Below, one piece after another: positions 34,012 to 43,448 of a stretch of DNA of 64,000 nucleotides; the first letter of the stretch is position 1, and each line of letters begins with the position of its first letter. The position numbers were made by a program, and so were the translations under genes. This stretch comes from Draconibacterium orientale (GTDB lineage Bacteria; Bacteroidota; Bacteroidia; Bacteroidales; Prolixibacteraceae): the NCBI RefSeq assembly GCF_000626635.1, contig NZ_CP007451.1, positions 4,322,501 through 4,386,500 of the forward strand, written 5' to 3'. The notes under the pieces were generated by a model, which saw only the letters and a list, made by a program, of their open reading frames with translations, had not been told where the DNA came from and ran no database searches.

Positions 34012-34946
34012 TTAGAATGATGAAATTGTTTTTGTAATACCTTGTTCTGCTTGCATTGGCATTTTATCGATACGTAATGCTTTTTTTAGTTTTTCATTTG
34101 AAACGACGTATGAATCAGTTAACTTTTTTAGTCGTTCAGTATTGATAGGTAAATGAATGGTATCACCTAATTTAGCTAGGGAGTAAATTATCTTTTTATT
34201 TATGTTCCAAATGTGAGCCTTTCTTCCTTTTGATTTTGCAATAAGTTCAATGAGTCGATTGGTTGAAAGAACTTCATCATCCGCAATTTGATAGATTCCT
34301 GGCTTTATGTCTTTTTCAAGCAATGAGTTTATTACAAATGCAAGATTATCAATGGATGTAAAAGATCGTTCATTATCATAACTTCCCAAAGGCCATGGGA
34401 TTCCGCTAGCAACTTGCTTGTAAAGCAGGTTTAAATTACCCTTATTCCCAGGGCCATGAATCATGCATGGCCGAAGTATATAGAGCTTCTTACTTTTTGG
34501 CAATTCTTGGCTACACAAAAAGTTTTCAGCTGCCAGTTTTGATTTGCCATAAGGCGTCTTTGGATTCGGAATTTCTGATTCATCGAGATGATTTCCATTT
34601 AACTCATCGGCAACAGCTTTTACTGAGCTGAAAAAAATGAATTTCGATGTATTGGACTGTATGAAGTATTCAAAAATCTGCTTCGTTAGCTCCACATTAA
34701 TTTCAAAATAAGCAGCTTCATCTGTCGTATTTTTTACATCGTGAGCCTTTCCTGCCAAATGTATAATGGCATCAAATTCTACGTTCTTTTTTTATTTAGG
34801 TCATCCCAAAAAATAAATTCGTCGTACGCGTGATTTTTCGGCTGAAATATATCTAAAGCAATAAGTTGAGCTGTTAATTCTGATTTTATTGATTTTGCAA
34901 GATTTGTTCCAACAAAACCAAATGCACCAGTTATTAGAATATTCAT
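34012..34946 (-). pseudogene. NAD-dependent epimerase/reductase (WbpV-like), frameshifted
   Basis: The first frame starts at 34946 with MNILITGAFGFVGTNLAKSI (Rossmann motif) and stops after 55 residues at 34779-34781. The second (down to 34012) holds FDAIIHLAGKAHD, FFSSVKAVADE, TPYGKSKLAAE (Y-x-x-x-K) and ILRPCMIHGPG. The frames meet at T7 on the plus strand (34787-34793, A7 in the mRNA). One extra A gives L-N-K-K-N-V-E-F-D. The restored protein has about 311 residues and resembles 4-keto reductases that act after a WbpM-type dehydratase. It is immediately upstream (10 bp) of the WecA-like gene, which has the same type of defect. Confidence 0.87.
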
Positions 34947-35005
34947 AGGTTTTGATATTTTATAGCACTATGGCTGATTTATTTCTTCAAATCAGAAATA
35001 AAAGT

Positions 35006-35105
35006 CTACCATTCTTTACTTAATGAAACTTGTACTCCGAAATTATTTTTAATTGTATTACCATAATCGAAAGCAAGTGCTAAAGGCATATCGGTATAAT
35101 TAAAC
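35006..35105 (-). pseudogene. C-terminal remnant of an outer-membrane beta-barrel protein
   Basis: Between two genes a minus-strand frame reads YTDMPLALAFDYGNTIKNNF, then GVQVSLSKEW and a stop at 35006-35008. Alternating hydrophobic residues and a terminal aromatic residue are the signature of the last strand of an outer-membrane barrel, for example capsule-assembly proteins of the Wzi type. Only about 32 residues remain; the upstream part runs into the 3' end of the WecG/TagA gene. It is probably a deletion scar. Confidence 0.45.
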
Positions 35106-35819
35106 TTCACTTTTTTCAAGTAATATAATCCGGGGATAATGTTTTATAATTTTACCGACTCTTTTAAGTTGTTTTTTGGGTTCGGTGAGGATGCGGTATA
35201 ACCAAATTAGATTGAATTTGGTGACCCACTTCGGTATATCTTTAATATCTCCCGAAAAGTAATTCAAAGCTGCCCCAACTCCCAGCATCATACCTTTATT
35301 TAAGTAGGGAAGTAGTTTTGACATAAATATTTCTTGTTTTGGTGCGCCTAACGACACCCAAATAAGTTCAGGTTTAATACTGTTTATTTGCCTTGCAATT
35401 TCTTCGTAGTTAAATTGATCAGCTTCTAAATATGGAACAGGAATATAGTGTAATTGCGAAGCAGTGCTTTGCTTTTCAACTTTATCCTTTATTTTTTGAT
35501 ATACACTTACTGTGTTTCCAACAATGCAGTGGTTGCCAGGATGATAGGCAAACTTGTTGAAAAACTGCGGACCATTATATGCCTTTAACTTTTTGTTGTA
35601 AAATATCGAGGCTAACTTTGCAATATAGCTTCCATCGCAAGAGTTTACGGTTGATCCATTCAGAATCTCCAGTAATGCATTATTTCTTTTTTTATGTGCT
35701 TCAATTAGTATATTGCTGTCGATAAAACAACAATAGCCTTTGGCAGTTAAAGAAGTAAGTATTACTATTTCTTCGAATTTATGATGATCGAACTCAAAAT
35801 TTATTTTAAAGTATTTCAT
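35100..35819 (-). CDS. WecG/TagA/CpsF-family glycosyltransferase
   Basis: The 239-residue protein has the GT26 pattern: NGSTVNSCDGSYIAKLA near the start, then IVGNTVSVYQKIKDKV. The strongly conserved LIWVSLGAPKQEIFMSKLLP follows, with GVGAALNYFSGDIKDIPKWV and WLYRILTEPKKQLKR. The family adds N-acetylmannosamine(-uronate) or related sugars to a lipid-linked first sugar. Its place beside the WecA-like gene fits transfer of the second sugar of the repeat unit. Confidence 0.92.
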   Translation of the reverse strand: MKYFKINFEFDHHKFEEIVILTSLTAKGYCCFIDSNILIEAHKKRNNALLEILNGSTVNSCDGSYIAKLASIFYNKKLKAYNGPQFFNKFAYHPGNHCIVGNTVSVYQKIKDKVEKQSTASQLHYIPVPYLEADQFNYEEIARQINSIKPELIWVSLGAPKQEIFMSKLLPYLNKGMMLGVGAALNYFSGDIKDIPKWVTKFNLIWLYRILTEPKKQLKRVGKIIKHYPRIILLEKSEV

Positions 35820-36223
35820 CTGTTTACAAATTGTTTAAATGGTAAGGCAACAGATGGAACTCCCGATGAATTTTAGGTATTCTCGCTGGTGAATTCCTGA
35901 AAGCTAAAATTCATGTTCGTTTCATTCGATTGTCTTTTTAAGTTATAATCGGAATAATTCCCTGTGGCTTTGCCTCAGGGTTTCGCATTCTTTTCCCTGG
36001 TGAGGGGAGATGGCATTCGTCAATTGACGGATGTCAGAGGGGGAAATAAAGAAAATTCGGTTTTCAGCATTTTAGCTGAAATGAAGTTGGAGTAATACCC
36101 TTGGCTTTGCCACGGGGATAGTCAACTTCAAGAATTTTATTTATTCGACTGTAAATAAATATTTGCTAATAAAATTATGGTCTGGTGGTTGAGGAAAAGT
36201 TATTGTGGAACAATCGGCAATAA
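35820..36223. other. Non-coding palindrome-rich gap inside the polysaccharide locus
   Basis: No gene was found. The stretch holds several palindromes: a long one at 35992-36045 centred on CGTCAATTGACG, and two similar hairpins with GGCTTTGCC loops at 35960-35980 and 36098-36117. It looks like one or more dispersed repeat elements inserted between operon genes. Confidence 0.6.
35992..36045. repeat. Long imperfect palindrome
   Basis: The arms run from TTTCCC at 35992 to GGGAAA ending at 36045. The inner part GCATTCGTCAA/TTGACGGATGT is nearly perfect around the centre at 36022-36025. It could form a cruciform or, as RNA, a strong stem in the operon transcript. Confidence 0.7.
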
Positions 36224-36601
36224 CTAATTTGCGATGAAGTTTTTTGTATAATCCTTTACTTTTTCTCCATCCGTTAGCAACCGGTAAAGTTTTTTCCACT
36301 GAGGAAGACCTAAAATGTTCCGATCGTCGATATATAGATCTGCATAAATTTTGCGACTAATCGTCTCATCGTATTCTTCGCCTTCGTAATTGCTGTTAAC
36401 GGCATAAAATATCAGTCCTTTTTCCCCGCAAAACTCTACTGCTTTATCAAGTTCAGTACCAGTTCTGTAAGTCCATAGGATTAACTTATGGCCTTTCTCC
36501 TGAAATAGTTTGAGCGTTTCTATGGCATACGGAATTTCTTTTCCAATGGATGGATATTTGTGTTCAACAATTGTTCCATCAAAATCTACTGCAATAATCA
36601 T
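36224..36601 (-). CDS. Small HAD-superfamily hydrolase-like protein
   Basis: The 125-residue protein begins MIIAVDFDGTIVEHKYPSIG with the HAD nucleophile D-F-D-G-T. It has a second motif in HKLILWTYRTG and a late acidic motif in ADLYIDDRN. Small HAD proteins of this kind recur in Bacteroidota capsule loci. It is probably a phosphatase acting on a sugar phosphate or nucleotide, but the substrate is not known. It lies 44 bp after the Wzc-like gene. Confidence 0.85.
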   Translation of the reverse strand: MIIAVDFDGTIVEHKYPSIGKEIPYAIETLKLFQEKGHKLILWTYRTGTELDKAVEFCGEKGLIFYAVNSNYEGEEYDETISRKIYADLYIDDRNILGLPQWKKLYRLLTDGEKVKDYTKNFIAN

Positions 36602-36645
36602 AATAATTGTGTTTTTAAGTGTTTAGTAGTTTTTAAGCATAATAC

Positions 36646-39000
36646 TTAGGCAATACTCATTTTGTGTTTGTAACCGCCATAGCCTTTTTTCCAATACTTG
36701 TTACCATAACCATACCCTCTGTCTGGTGCATTGTTTATTATAATTGCTGCACGTTTTATTCTATTGAACTGAATAATTTTGTTGATTTGCTTAATTTCGT
36801 TTTTGTGGCTATGGTTAATGCGAAGAACGAAAAGAGAGATATTTGAGAATCCGCTTGTTAAAATAGCATCTGGAACTAATAACAAGGGGGCATTATCGAT
36901 TACGATGTAATCATACTTGTGCTGTACACTATCTACTAATTTTTCAAATTTGACCGAATCTAAAAGATCAGACGGATTTGGTGGAATTGGCCCAGCTTGT
37001 ATAAAATGTAAGTTAGATATGTCTGTTTGCTCAATTATATCTTCAATTGATTTTTCATTTTTAAGGTAGTTACTCAATCCGATCGCTTCTTGCTTGTTCA
37101 GGAAGTGATGTAAGGTAGGTTTATGTAAATCTGCACCAATGAGCAAAACTTTTTTGTCTGATTTTGTAAGAATTGCTGATAAATTAGATGAAATAAATGA
37201 TTTCCCTTCACCCGGAACTAGTGAGTGTATGGCGATAACCTTTGTTCCTGATTGATCTAGGATTGTGTTAAGATTAGATTTAATACCTCTGAAGCACTCT
37301 GCAATTCCCGATCGGGGATGATGGACGACAGGTAACTTAACTTTATATTTATGTTTAACAATACCTTCTAGTATTGGGGTACTGGTATTGTGCTCAATCT
37401 CTTCCCTGGTTTCTATTTTTGTATTGAAGAAGCCAATTAAAGTGATAAAAATGAATGGAATTGCTGCGCCTCCAAACAATCCTATACCAACGTCTTTTAC
37501 CAGCGTTGGTCCAATTTGTACCGCAGCTTCAACCATGGCTTTATCTATAATTTGTATTTCGGAAGCGATAGATGCTTTAGAAATGGAGGCTTCAGCCTTT
37601 TTTTGAAGCATGTAAGTATAGAGTTCATTATTTAAATCAAATTCTCTTTGTATTCCAATTAATTTTTTTTCAGTATCAGGGAGTTTTTTAAGCCTTGACT
37701 GGATAGTATTGTATCGCTCTTGCATACTTTCCATTTTTGATTCTGTCACTTTTAATTGGTTCTTGAGCGTTTCTTCAAGTCCATCGCGTGTAATTTTTAT
37801 TTCCTTTTCAATAAGTATTAATGATGGATTTTTTTCCTGAACACTAAAAGAAAGAACCTCACGTCTACTATATAAATCTTTTAATCTGTCGAGCGTACTG
37901 TTTAAACTTGTATTAGTAATTCCAATGACAGCAGGATTAACCATCTGTTCAATTTTTTTTGAATCATCAAGGTATTGTTGTAAATCGTTGTAATAATCGA
38001 TCTGCAACTGAGTTAAATATTGTTCTTGTTCTATTTCTTCCAACTTTGTATATACGGTTTGGGCTTCCTGACCTAAGTTCATAACCTGATTGTTTTTGCG
38101 ATAGCTGCTGAAATTTTCTTCGGCTGCACCTAACGATTTTTTTATTCTGGAAAGCTGTGAGTCAATAAACTCTAACGAATGTTCTGAGTTTTGATTCTTA
38201 TTTTCCATCCCAAACTGTATAAATACATCGTTTAGTTCGTTTATGAAATCAGCTTCGCGTTGTTTGACTTCTCCTTCAATCATAATTGAGATAAGGTCAG
38301 AATTTATTTCTTCCAGATTGATTTGTGTTCTTTTCAGATATTGAGTTGTTAGCTTATCAACGTTATTGAATACTAGTATATAAGTTTCATCAACTGTTGC
38401 ATTTTTATTTGTTATTGTGAAATTGAAAAGATCGTTAAAAAAGGGGTCTCCAAATTTATGTCTTTGATCCATATCAATTTGTTGTGGATAACCATTCTGG
38501 CTGGTTTGTCCTTTTCCGATAATTTCGAATTCATTCTCGTTGAGAACTTTTATGTACAGAGGAATGTTCTGGGCATTTTGTGCCGTAGGAGAGATGTCTA
38601 AATGAAAAGGCGCTCTTTGATATAGGTCAGCATTATACAATAACCTTTTATGGTACCACGAATAGTCCCAACCAAGGTTTCGTAGAGCTTTTCGATATAG
38701 TGTATACGAACGAAGAATTCCAATCTTGTTTTCAATATTCGCTTTTTTACCCATTCCCTTCATGGGATTATCAAATGACAAAACTGAACTTATTGAGCTT
38801 TCTTCATTTACCACAAGTATTCTGCTTTGAATTTGATATTTATTTGGTGAATTTATAAAGTGGAAGTATCCTAAAACTAAACCAAGTGCGCAAAATCCTA
38901 CAAACCATGGCCATTTTTTCAAATATCTTAAAAAGAAATTTCTTGTTTCTTTTTTCTCGTGTGAGTCAATCAGGTTAATAATTTCTTCTAACTTTTCCAT
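36646..39000 (-). CDS. Wzc-like polysaccharide co-polymerase/BY-kinase
   Basis: The 784-residue protein has a Wzz chain-length domain with a first membrane helix near residues 31-49, long periplasmic coiled coils (about 265-450) and a second membrane helix near 515-535. The C-terminal bacterial tyrosine kinase has Walker A LVPGEGKSFISSN, Walker A' VLLIGADLHKP (first Asp replaced by Gly) and Walker B YIVIDNAPLLLVPDA. The C-terminal tail GYGYGNKYWKKGYGGYKH is a Tyr cluster for autophosphorylation. It controls polymer length and export with the Wza-like protein encoded just upstream (12-bp gap). Confidence 0.94.
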   Translation of the reverse strand: MEKLEEIINLIDSHEKKETRNFFLRYLKKWPWFVGFCALGLVLGYFHFINSPNKYQIQSRILVVNEESSISSVLSFDNPMKGMGKKANIENKIGILRSYTLYRKALRNLGWDYSWYHKRLLYNADLYQRAPFHLDISPTAQNAQNIPLYIKVLNENEFEIIGKGQTSQNGYPQQIDMDQRHKFGDPFFNDLFNFTITNKNATVDETYILVFNNVDKLTTQYLKRTQINLEEINSDLISIMIEGEVKQREADFINELNDVFIQFGMENKNQNSEHSLEFIDSQLSRIKKSLGAAEENFSSYRKNNQVMNLGQEAQTVYTKLEEIEQEQYLTQLQIDYYNDLQQYLDDSKKIEQMVNPAVIGITNTSLNSTLDRLKDLYSRREVLSFSVQEKNPSLILIEKEIKITRDGLEETLKNQLKVTESKMESMQERYNTIQSRLKKLPDTEKKLIGIQREFDLNNELYTYMLQKKAEASISKASIASEIQIIDKAMVEAAVQIGPTLVKDVGIGLFGGAAIPFIFITLIGFFNTKIETREEIEHNTSTPILEGIVKHKYKVKLPVVHHPRSGIAECFRGIKSNLNTILDQSGTKVIAIHSLVPGEGKSFISSNLSAILTKSDKKVLLIGADLHKPTLHHFLNKQEAIGLSNYLKNEKSIEDIIEQTDISNLHFIQAGPIPPNPSDLLDSVKFEKLVDSVQHKYDYIVIDNAPLLLVPDAILTSGFSNISLFVLRINHSHKNEIKQINKIIQFNRIKRAAIIINNAPDRGYGYGNKYWKKGYGGYKHKMSIA

Positions 39001-39012
39001 ATCAGATGTGTT

Positions 39013-39804
39013 TTAGAGTGCAAATATTGAGGCAGCTACCAACAAAACAGACAAAGTACCAAGTAGTTTTGAGTAAGTATCGCTGTTAACATTCCTTCTT
39101 TTTAGCTTACTTGGAGGAATATAGACCATATCATTCGGTTGAAGATAAAATACATTTGATGAATAAATACTATTATTTGTAAAATCAACTTTATGGGTAT
39201 ATATACGATTGCCATTATGTCTTTTAACAGTAACATTTGATAAATCTGCAAAGTCCGTGTATCCGTTTGCTTCACTGAGGGCGTCAAGTATGTTCAGGCT
39301 TCCTTCATAATTGTAATAAATCCCTGGATTTTTAACTTCACCGCTAATATTTACCTTAAAGTTTAAGAGTTTTACTTGTACGGTCGGTTCTTTCAAGTAC
39401 TCCTGCGCACGTCTCATTACTCTGTCTTCAGCTTGGTCAAGAGTAAGGTCAACCAACTTTATCTTCCCTAAAATAGGCAGGATTATAGTTGAATCAGCTG
39501 ATACTCTGTAACCATTGATATATTTACTCGTGGGATCGCCAAACATTTGCTGAGTTCCAGTATAAATCCCATTTCCTGCCAGACTCGGATTAAATAACTT
39601 ATTGACCTCTGAGTCCAAGGTTAAAATGCTTAAATAAAGATTGTCATAGGGTTTAATCTTATGCTCAGGTGCTGCGCCAGGAACTTGGAAGTAATCTGCT
39701 TTTTCTACATTCGTTTGAAACATCGTGATATTTTTTGTATTACTGCACGCTGTTTGAATTAGAATGCTGGAAACACACAAATAGAAAATATATCTTTTTT
39801 TCAT
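39013..39804 (-). CDS. Wza-like polysaccharide export lipoprotein
   Basis: The 263-residue protein has the lipobox IQTAC at residues 16-20. A polysaccharide-export (Poly_export) domain follows (HKIKPYDNLYLSIL, GYRVSADSTIILPILGKIKL), and then an SLBB-type domain (VNISGEVKNPGIYYNYEG with ILDALSEANGYT). A C-terminal hydrophobic helix (LLGTLSVLLVAASIFAL) is present. It forms the outer-membrane export channel for the polymer. It pairs with the Wzc-like kinase downstream. Confidence 0.94.
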   Translation of the reverse strand: MKKRYIFYLCVSSILIQTACSNTKNITMFQTNVEKADYFQVPGAAPEHKIKPYDNLYLSILTLDSEVNKLFNPSLAGNGIYTGTQQMFGDPTSKYINGYRVSADSTIILPILGKIKLVDLTLDQAEDRVMRRAQEYLKEPTVQVKLLNFKVNISGEVKNPGIYYNYEGSLNILDALSEANGYTDFADLSNVTVKRHNGNRIYTHKVDFTNNSIYSSNVFYLQPNDMVYIPPSKLKRRNVNSDTYSKLLGTLSVLLVAASIFAL

Positions 39805-39892
39805 ACTGTATATTGTTATTGTTGTTATGTATTACTCAGTTTACTAGTGTATTATAAATGAAATAACTTTTGAAATATTAAATTGGAGAGAA

Positions 39893-41023
39893 TTAATCAA
39901 TGTTGAGAATTGATTTTAAAATTTGTACCAGGTTCGTTTCGAATTTAGAAATTGTATATTCTCGTTCGAACTTTATTCTAGCTGCCGATCCTAAAGTTTG
40001 TCGCAATGTTGGATTTGTAATTAGTATTCTTAATTTTTTTGCGAGTTCTTCGGGGTTTCCCTTTTTTACTAAAAAACCTGTTTTCCCTTCGATAACGATA
40101 CTTCTTATTCCTCCTTCTGTAGTAGAAATAACTGGCAGGCTATGTTTCATTGCTTCTAACAATACTAAAGGAAAACATTCGTTGTGATAAAAAGTCGGGA
40201 AAGCGAAAATGTCGGTTTCTGAATAGATAGTTTCTTTTTCTCTTCCGTATTTTTTCCCCAGGTACTGGATACTACCGTTCATATTAAGTGAACGAATTTT
40301 TTCACAAATCTTTTGTTGGGTAATATCACCTTCTCCACCAACGAAGGTACATCGAAAATTGAGTCTTTGGTTGTGTAATATTTTACAAGCATCAAGCAAT
40401 ACATAGACACCTTTTGTTTCGATTAAATTTGACAGAAACAGAATTTTGACAGTTTTCGGTCTATATTCTGCCTCATTAAATTTATCAACTATGTGATTGG
40501 TGTTTTGTTGCTCGAAATCTATACCATTGGGACAATAGTAAACTGAATCTCGGGAAACATATTTTTGAATATCCGGATATAAGTATTCTGATAAGAGTAC
40601 GAATGTTACATTCTTAAATATAACTTTATATAAAAAATTGTCAAAGTATTTATGTTGCCGGGAAGTTACTCCTTTATTATGAAGGTGAAAAACCAACTTA
40701 ATTCCAAATAGTTTTAAAAGCAAGACCACCAACGAGTCTTTATAAAAGCCTATTCCTTTAATGGTTATTGCAAAATAACACAAATGAGGTCTAAATGTAA
40801 CTGCATGCCAAAATGTATGGAGTAGAATAGAAATGTATATAAATACTTTATATATGCTCCTTTTGCCAATGTCTGTTGTATTTTTTGAGGTATTTAAATT
40901 TACATATTTGCAATGGAAAGTATCATTAATCAATGTACTTCTTTGAATATTCTTTCCAACAACTGATGAGCCGTGGGTAGGTGGGGGTAAATGCAGAATA
41001 AAAAGAATTTTACTTTTGTGCAT
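39893..41023 (-). CDS. GT4-family glycosyltransferase 1
   Basis: The 376-residue protein has the GT-B fold. The N-terminal Rossmann half begins ILFILHLPPPTHGSSVVG. The C-terminal half has KILFLSNLIETKGVYVLLDA and the E-x7-E motif in ECFPLVLLEAMKHSLPVIST. It transfers a sugar from an NDP donor to the lipid-linked oligosaccharide on the cytoplasmic face. The sugar cannot be predicted. Confidence 0.92.
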   Translation of the reverse strand: MHKSKILFILHLPPPTHGSSVVGKNIQRSTLINDTFHCKYVNLNTSKNTTDIGKRSIYKVFIYISILLHTFWHAVTFRPHLCYFAITIKGIGFYKDSLVVLLLKLFGIKLVFHLHNKGVTSRQHKYFDNFLYKVIFKNVTFVLLSEYLYPDIQKYVSRDSVYYCPNGIDFEQQNTNHIVDKFNEAEYRPKTVKILFLSNLIETKGVYVLLDACKILHNQRLNFRCTFVGGEGDITQQKICEKIRSLNMNGSIQYLGKKYGREKETIYSETDIFAFPTFYHNECFPLVLLEAMKHSLPVISTTEGGIRSIVIEGKTGFLVKKGNPEELAKKLRILITNPTLRQTLGSAARIKFEREYTISKFETNLVQILKSILNID

Positions 41024-41072
41024 TATTGACGATATAGAAGATGATAGAACTAGTAAGTATCGAATACTTCAT

Positions 41073-42230
41073 TTATTGTATAATTTTAACCAAATCTGAT
41101 TTTAATGTTTTTAAGGTAAATTGTTCCATTCTTTTTTCAGGCAATGCTCTTCTGTCGATTTGTAAAGCTTTAATCATCATCTCTGAGAAATCAATCACAC
41201 TCCTGTTTTCCACGACATAACCATTAATTCCATTTTTAATGATATCATACGAACTGCTAAAATTGGTAACTACTGACGGCACACCAATACACGCAGCTTC
41301 AAGTAATGTGGTTGACCATCCTTCGGTGTACGAACCCATAATAAATACATCGGCAATATTAAGGTATTTGGAGATTTCGGTATTTTTTAAAAATCCGGGA
41401 AGAAAAATATTGTTTTCAAGCTCATTTAGTTCAATGTAACGCACAATTTTTTCATGGTCTTCTCCGTCACCAATCACAAAAAATACTGAGTTAGGATATC
41501 TCTCATGAAAAAGCTTATAAGCATCAATCATTAGTTGCCAGCCCTTATAATATCCAAGTCTGCCACAGGTAACTATCACTTTTGTGCTTTTGGCGATTTT
41601 CAATGTTTCTTTGTAATTGTTGTTGTTTACTTTTTTAAAAATATTTTCATCAATTCTAGTTGGGAATTGAATCACAGATTTTCCGTTAAACCCCTTGCCT
41701 CTGATTTCTAGTTCTTTTATAGCCAAACTGTCGGCAGCAGCTAAAATCCAGTGGGCACTAGCCACCTGAGACAAGAATAGGCTATCATATGCACTGGCAA
41801 ATATTTTTGCATAAAAATACCTGGAATAATTTAATGGATTTTTGATCCCGGGGAATATAAAACATATTTTTCTGTCTTGGATCTTTGAATTTAATGCCAA
41901 CAGTACTTCCGGAGCTTGTATTACGATTATTTCACTACATCCTTCTGCAATTGTTGATCGGTATTTTCGAAGACTGTTGTACGCCTGTAGGCGCATTGGA
42001 ATTAATGGTTTGTTTTTCCTTCTTATTCCTTTCATGAATGGGAAAAAACGATATTTTTTGCCATCTATTTCTTTTATGGTCCATGATCCAATTTCTTCTT
42101 TCCCGGTTGAAATGCCTACAAGATTTAGCTCTCCGTTAAACGAATGTAATAAATTTCGTACGAATGTAAGTTGGCCTCCGGTAGGGAAGTCGACAAAATT
42201 GCATGGTTCTATAACAGTTATTTCTTTCAT
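41073..42230 (-). CDS. GT4-family glycosyltransferase 2
   Basis: The 385-residue GT-B enzyme begins MKEITVIEPCNFVDFPTGGQ, where the Gly-rich loop follows the first strand. The donor-binding half has KVIVTCGRLGYYKGWQLMID and the E-x7-E motif in EGWSTTLLEAACIGVPSVV. It is 50 bp from the preceding gene and belongs to the same transcript. Acceptor and donor are unknown. Confidence 0.92.
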   Translation of the reverse strand: MKEITVIEPCNFVDFPTGGQLTFVRNLLHSFNGELNLVGISTGKEEIGSWTIKEIDGKKYRFFPFMKGIRRKNKPLIPMRLQAYNSLRKYRSTIAEGCSEIIVIQAPEVLLALNSKIQDRKICFIFPGIKNPLNYSRYFYAKIFASAYDSLFLSQVASAHWILAAADSLAIKELEIRGKGFNGKSVIQFPTRIDENIFKKVNNNNYKETLKIAKSTKVIVTCGRLGYYKGWQLMIDAYKLFHERYPNSVFFVIGDGEDHEKIVRYIELNELENNIFLPGFLKNTEISKYLNIADVFIMGSYTEGWSTTLLEAACIGVPSVVTNFSSSYDIIKNGINGYVVENRSVIDFSEMMIKALQIDRRALPEKRMEQFTLKTLKSDLVKIIQ

Positions 42231-42299
42231 TTTGTAATGATTTTAGTTTGCTTGAGGTTAAATACGTAAAAGTGTGTTATGTCTCTAAAATTTGCTTGT

Positions 42300-43448
42300 T
42301 TAAGCAGTTAATAGTTTTACGTATTTTGTAACAGTAGATTCTACTGAAAATTTGCTAGCAGAATCGATTATGTTACTTTTCTTGAACATAACATCGTTGT
42401 TTGCCACTCTTAATAATGCCTTTGCAAATTCGATAATATTTTTGTGTTCAACCAAAATTCCGTTAACTTCCTGTACAATTATATCTTTCGGACCACTTGG
42501 ACAATCAAATGCAATAACGGGTGTTCCAAGTGAAATCGATTCCACCAGAACATTAGGAAATCCTTCAAAAAGAGAGGTTAAAACGGTTGCTTTTGCTCTT
42601 AAATAATACGATATAGTTGATGTCTGAAAACCTTCAAAGGATACTTGTAGTGTCAAACCTAATTCCTTTACTAAGGTTTTTAACTGGGGCTCTTCTTCCC
42701 CTTCTCCAACAATGGTCAAGTGCAGGTTGGAGTTAGTTCTTAATGCAATGGCGAAAGCCCGTAACAAATACGTAAGTCCTTTTTGAGCATTTAATCTTCC
42801 TACATACAGAAATTCATTTTCAAGCTTTTTTTGTTCATGATTGTCTTTAGTTATACTACCAATGGTTAAAGCCGGATTAAAAATTGTTTCAATTTTATTG
42901 CTGTCTATGTTAAATGATTTAACCAAATCTTCGCACATCCCTTTCGATTGTGCTACAATCTTATGACAGTCTTTTAGTGCAAGTTCTGTAAGTTTTGAGG
43001 TAATAAAGTTTCTTAATACGTTTCCCGAATTTTGAAAGAAATGCGAAAGTGTATTAATGTTTCTTACAATTACTTTTCTTTTTATAAAGAAGATTTTTTT
43101 GACCAGAAAAACCAATATTGCCAACTCAGTATGAAATACCAAAATGCTTTCGGGTTTTCTTTTCCAAATCGTTTTAAGTAAAGGGAAAAAGGCATTCCGC
43201 GTATGTTTTTTGTTTAGGTTGACAATTGGAACCTGTTTATTTAATTCCTTACTTAAAGATGTTTCCCGGTAATTGATTACCCAAAGTTCTACTTCAAAGT
43301 TTCTGCTGAATAATTCGTTACATAGAAGCGTACTTACCTTTTCAGCACCGCCATGCTCCAGGTTATAAACGAAAAGAGCAATTTTGTTTGATTCCACTTC
43401 TGACATTGATTGAATGTATTTGGCTTCTGAAATAGGATCACGATACAA
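42300..43448 (-). CDS. GT4-family glycosyltransferase 3
   Basis: The GT-B enzyme has 382 residues from the ATG at 43448, which overlaps the previous gene by 11 bp. An internal ATG at 43406 (MSEVESNKIALF) would start just before the first strand and is equally plausible. Motifs: ALFVYNLEHGGAEKVS, FLYVGRLNAQKGLTYLLRAF, and E-x7-E in EGFPNVLVESISLGTPVIAF. The LEHGGAEK loop is typical of GT4 enzymes of polysaccharide loci. Confidence 0.92.
   Translation of the reverse strand: MYRDPISEAKYIQSMSEVESNKIALFVYNLEHGGAEKVSTLLCNELFSRNFEVELWVINYRETSLSKELNKQVPIVNLNKKHTRNAFFPLLKTIWKRKPESILVFHTELAILVFLVKKIFFIKRKVIVRNINTLSHFFQNSGNVLRNFITSKLTELALKDCHKIVAQSKGMCEDLVKSFNIDSNKIETIFNPALTIGSITKDNHEQKKLENEFLYVGRLNAQKGLTYLLRAFAIALRTNSNLHLTIVGEGEEEPQLKTLVKELGLTLQVSFEGFQTSTISYYLRAKATVLTSLFEGFPNVLVESISLGTPVIAFDCPSGPKDIIVQEVNGILVEHKNIIEFAKALLRVANNDVMFKKSNIIDSASKFSVESTVTKYVKLLTA

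Noticed and set aside
41842-42237. Plus-strand open frame of 131 codons antisense to glycosyltransferase 2
   Set aside because: The minus strand carries a full GT4 protein with conserved motifs; the antisense frame has none.
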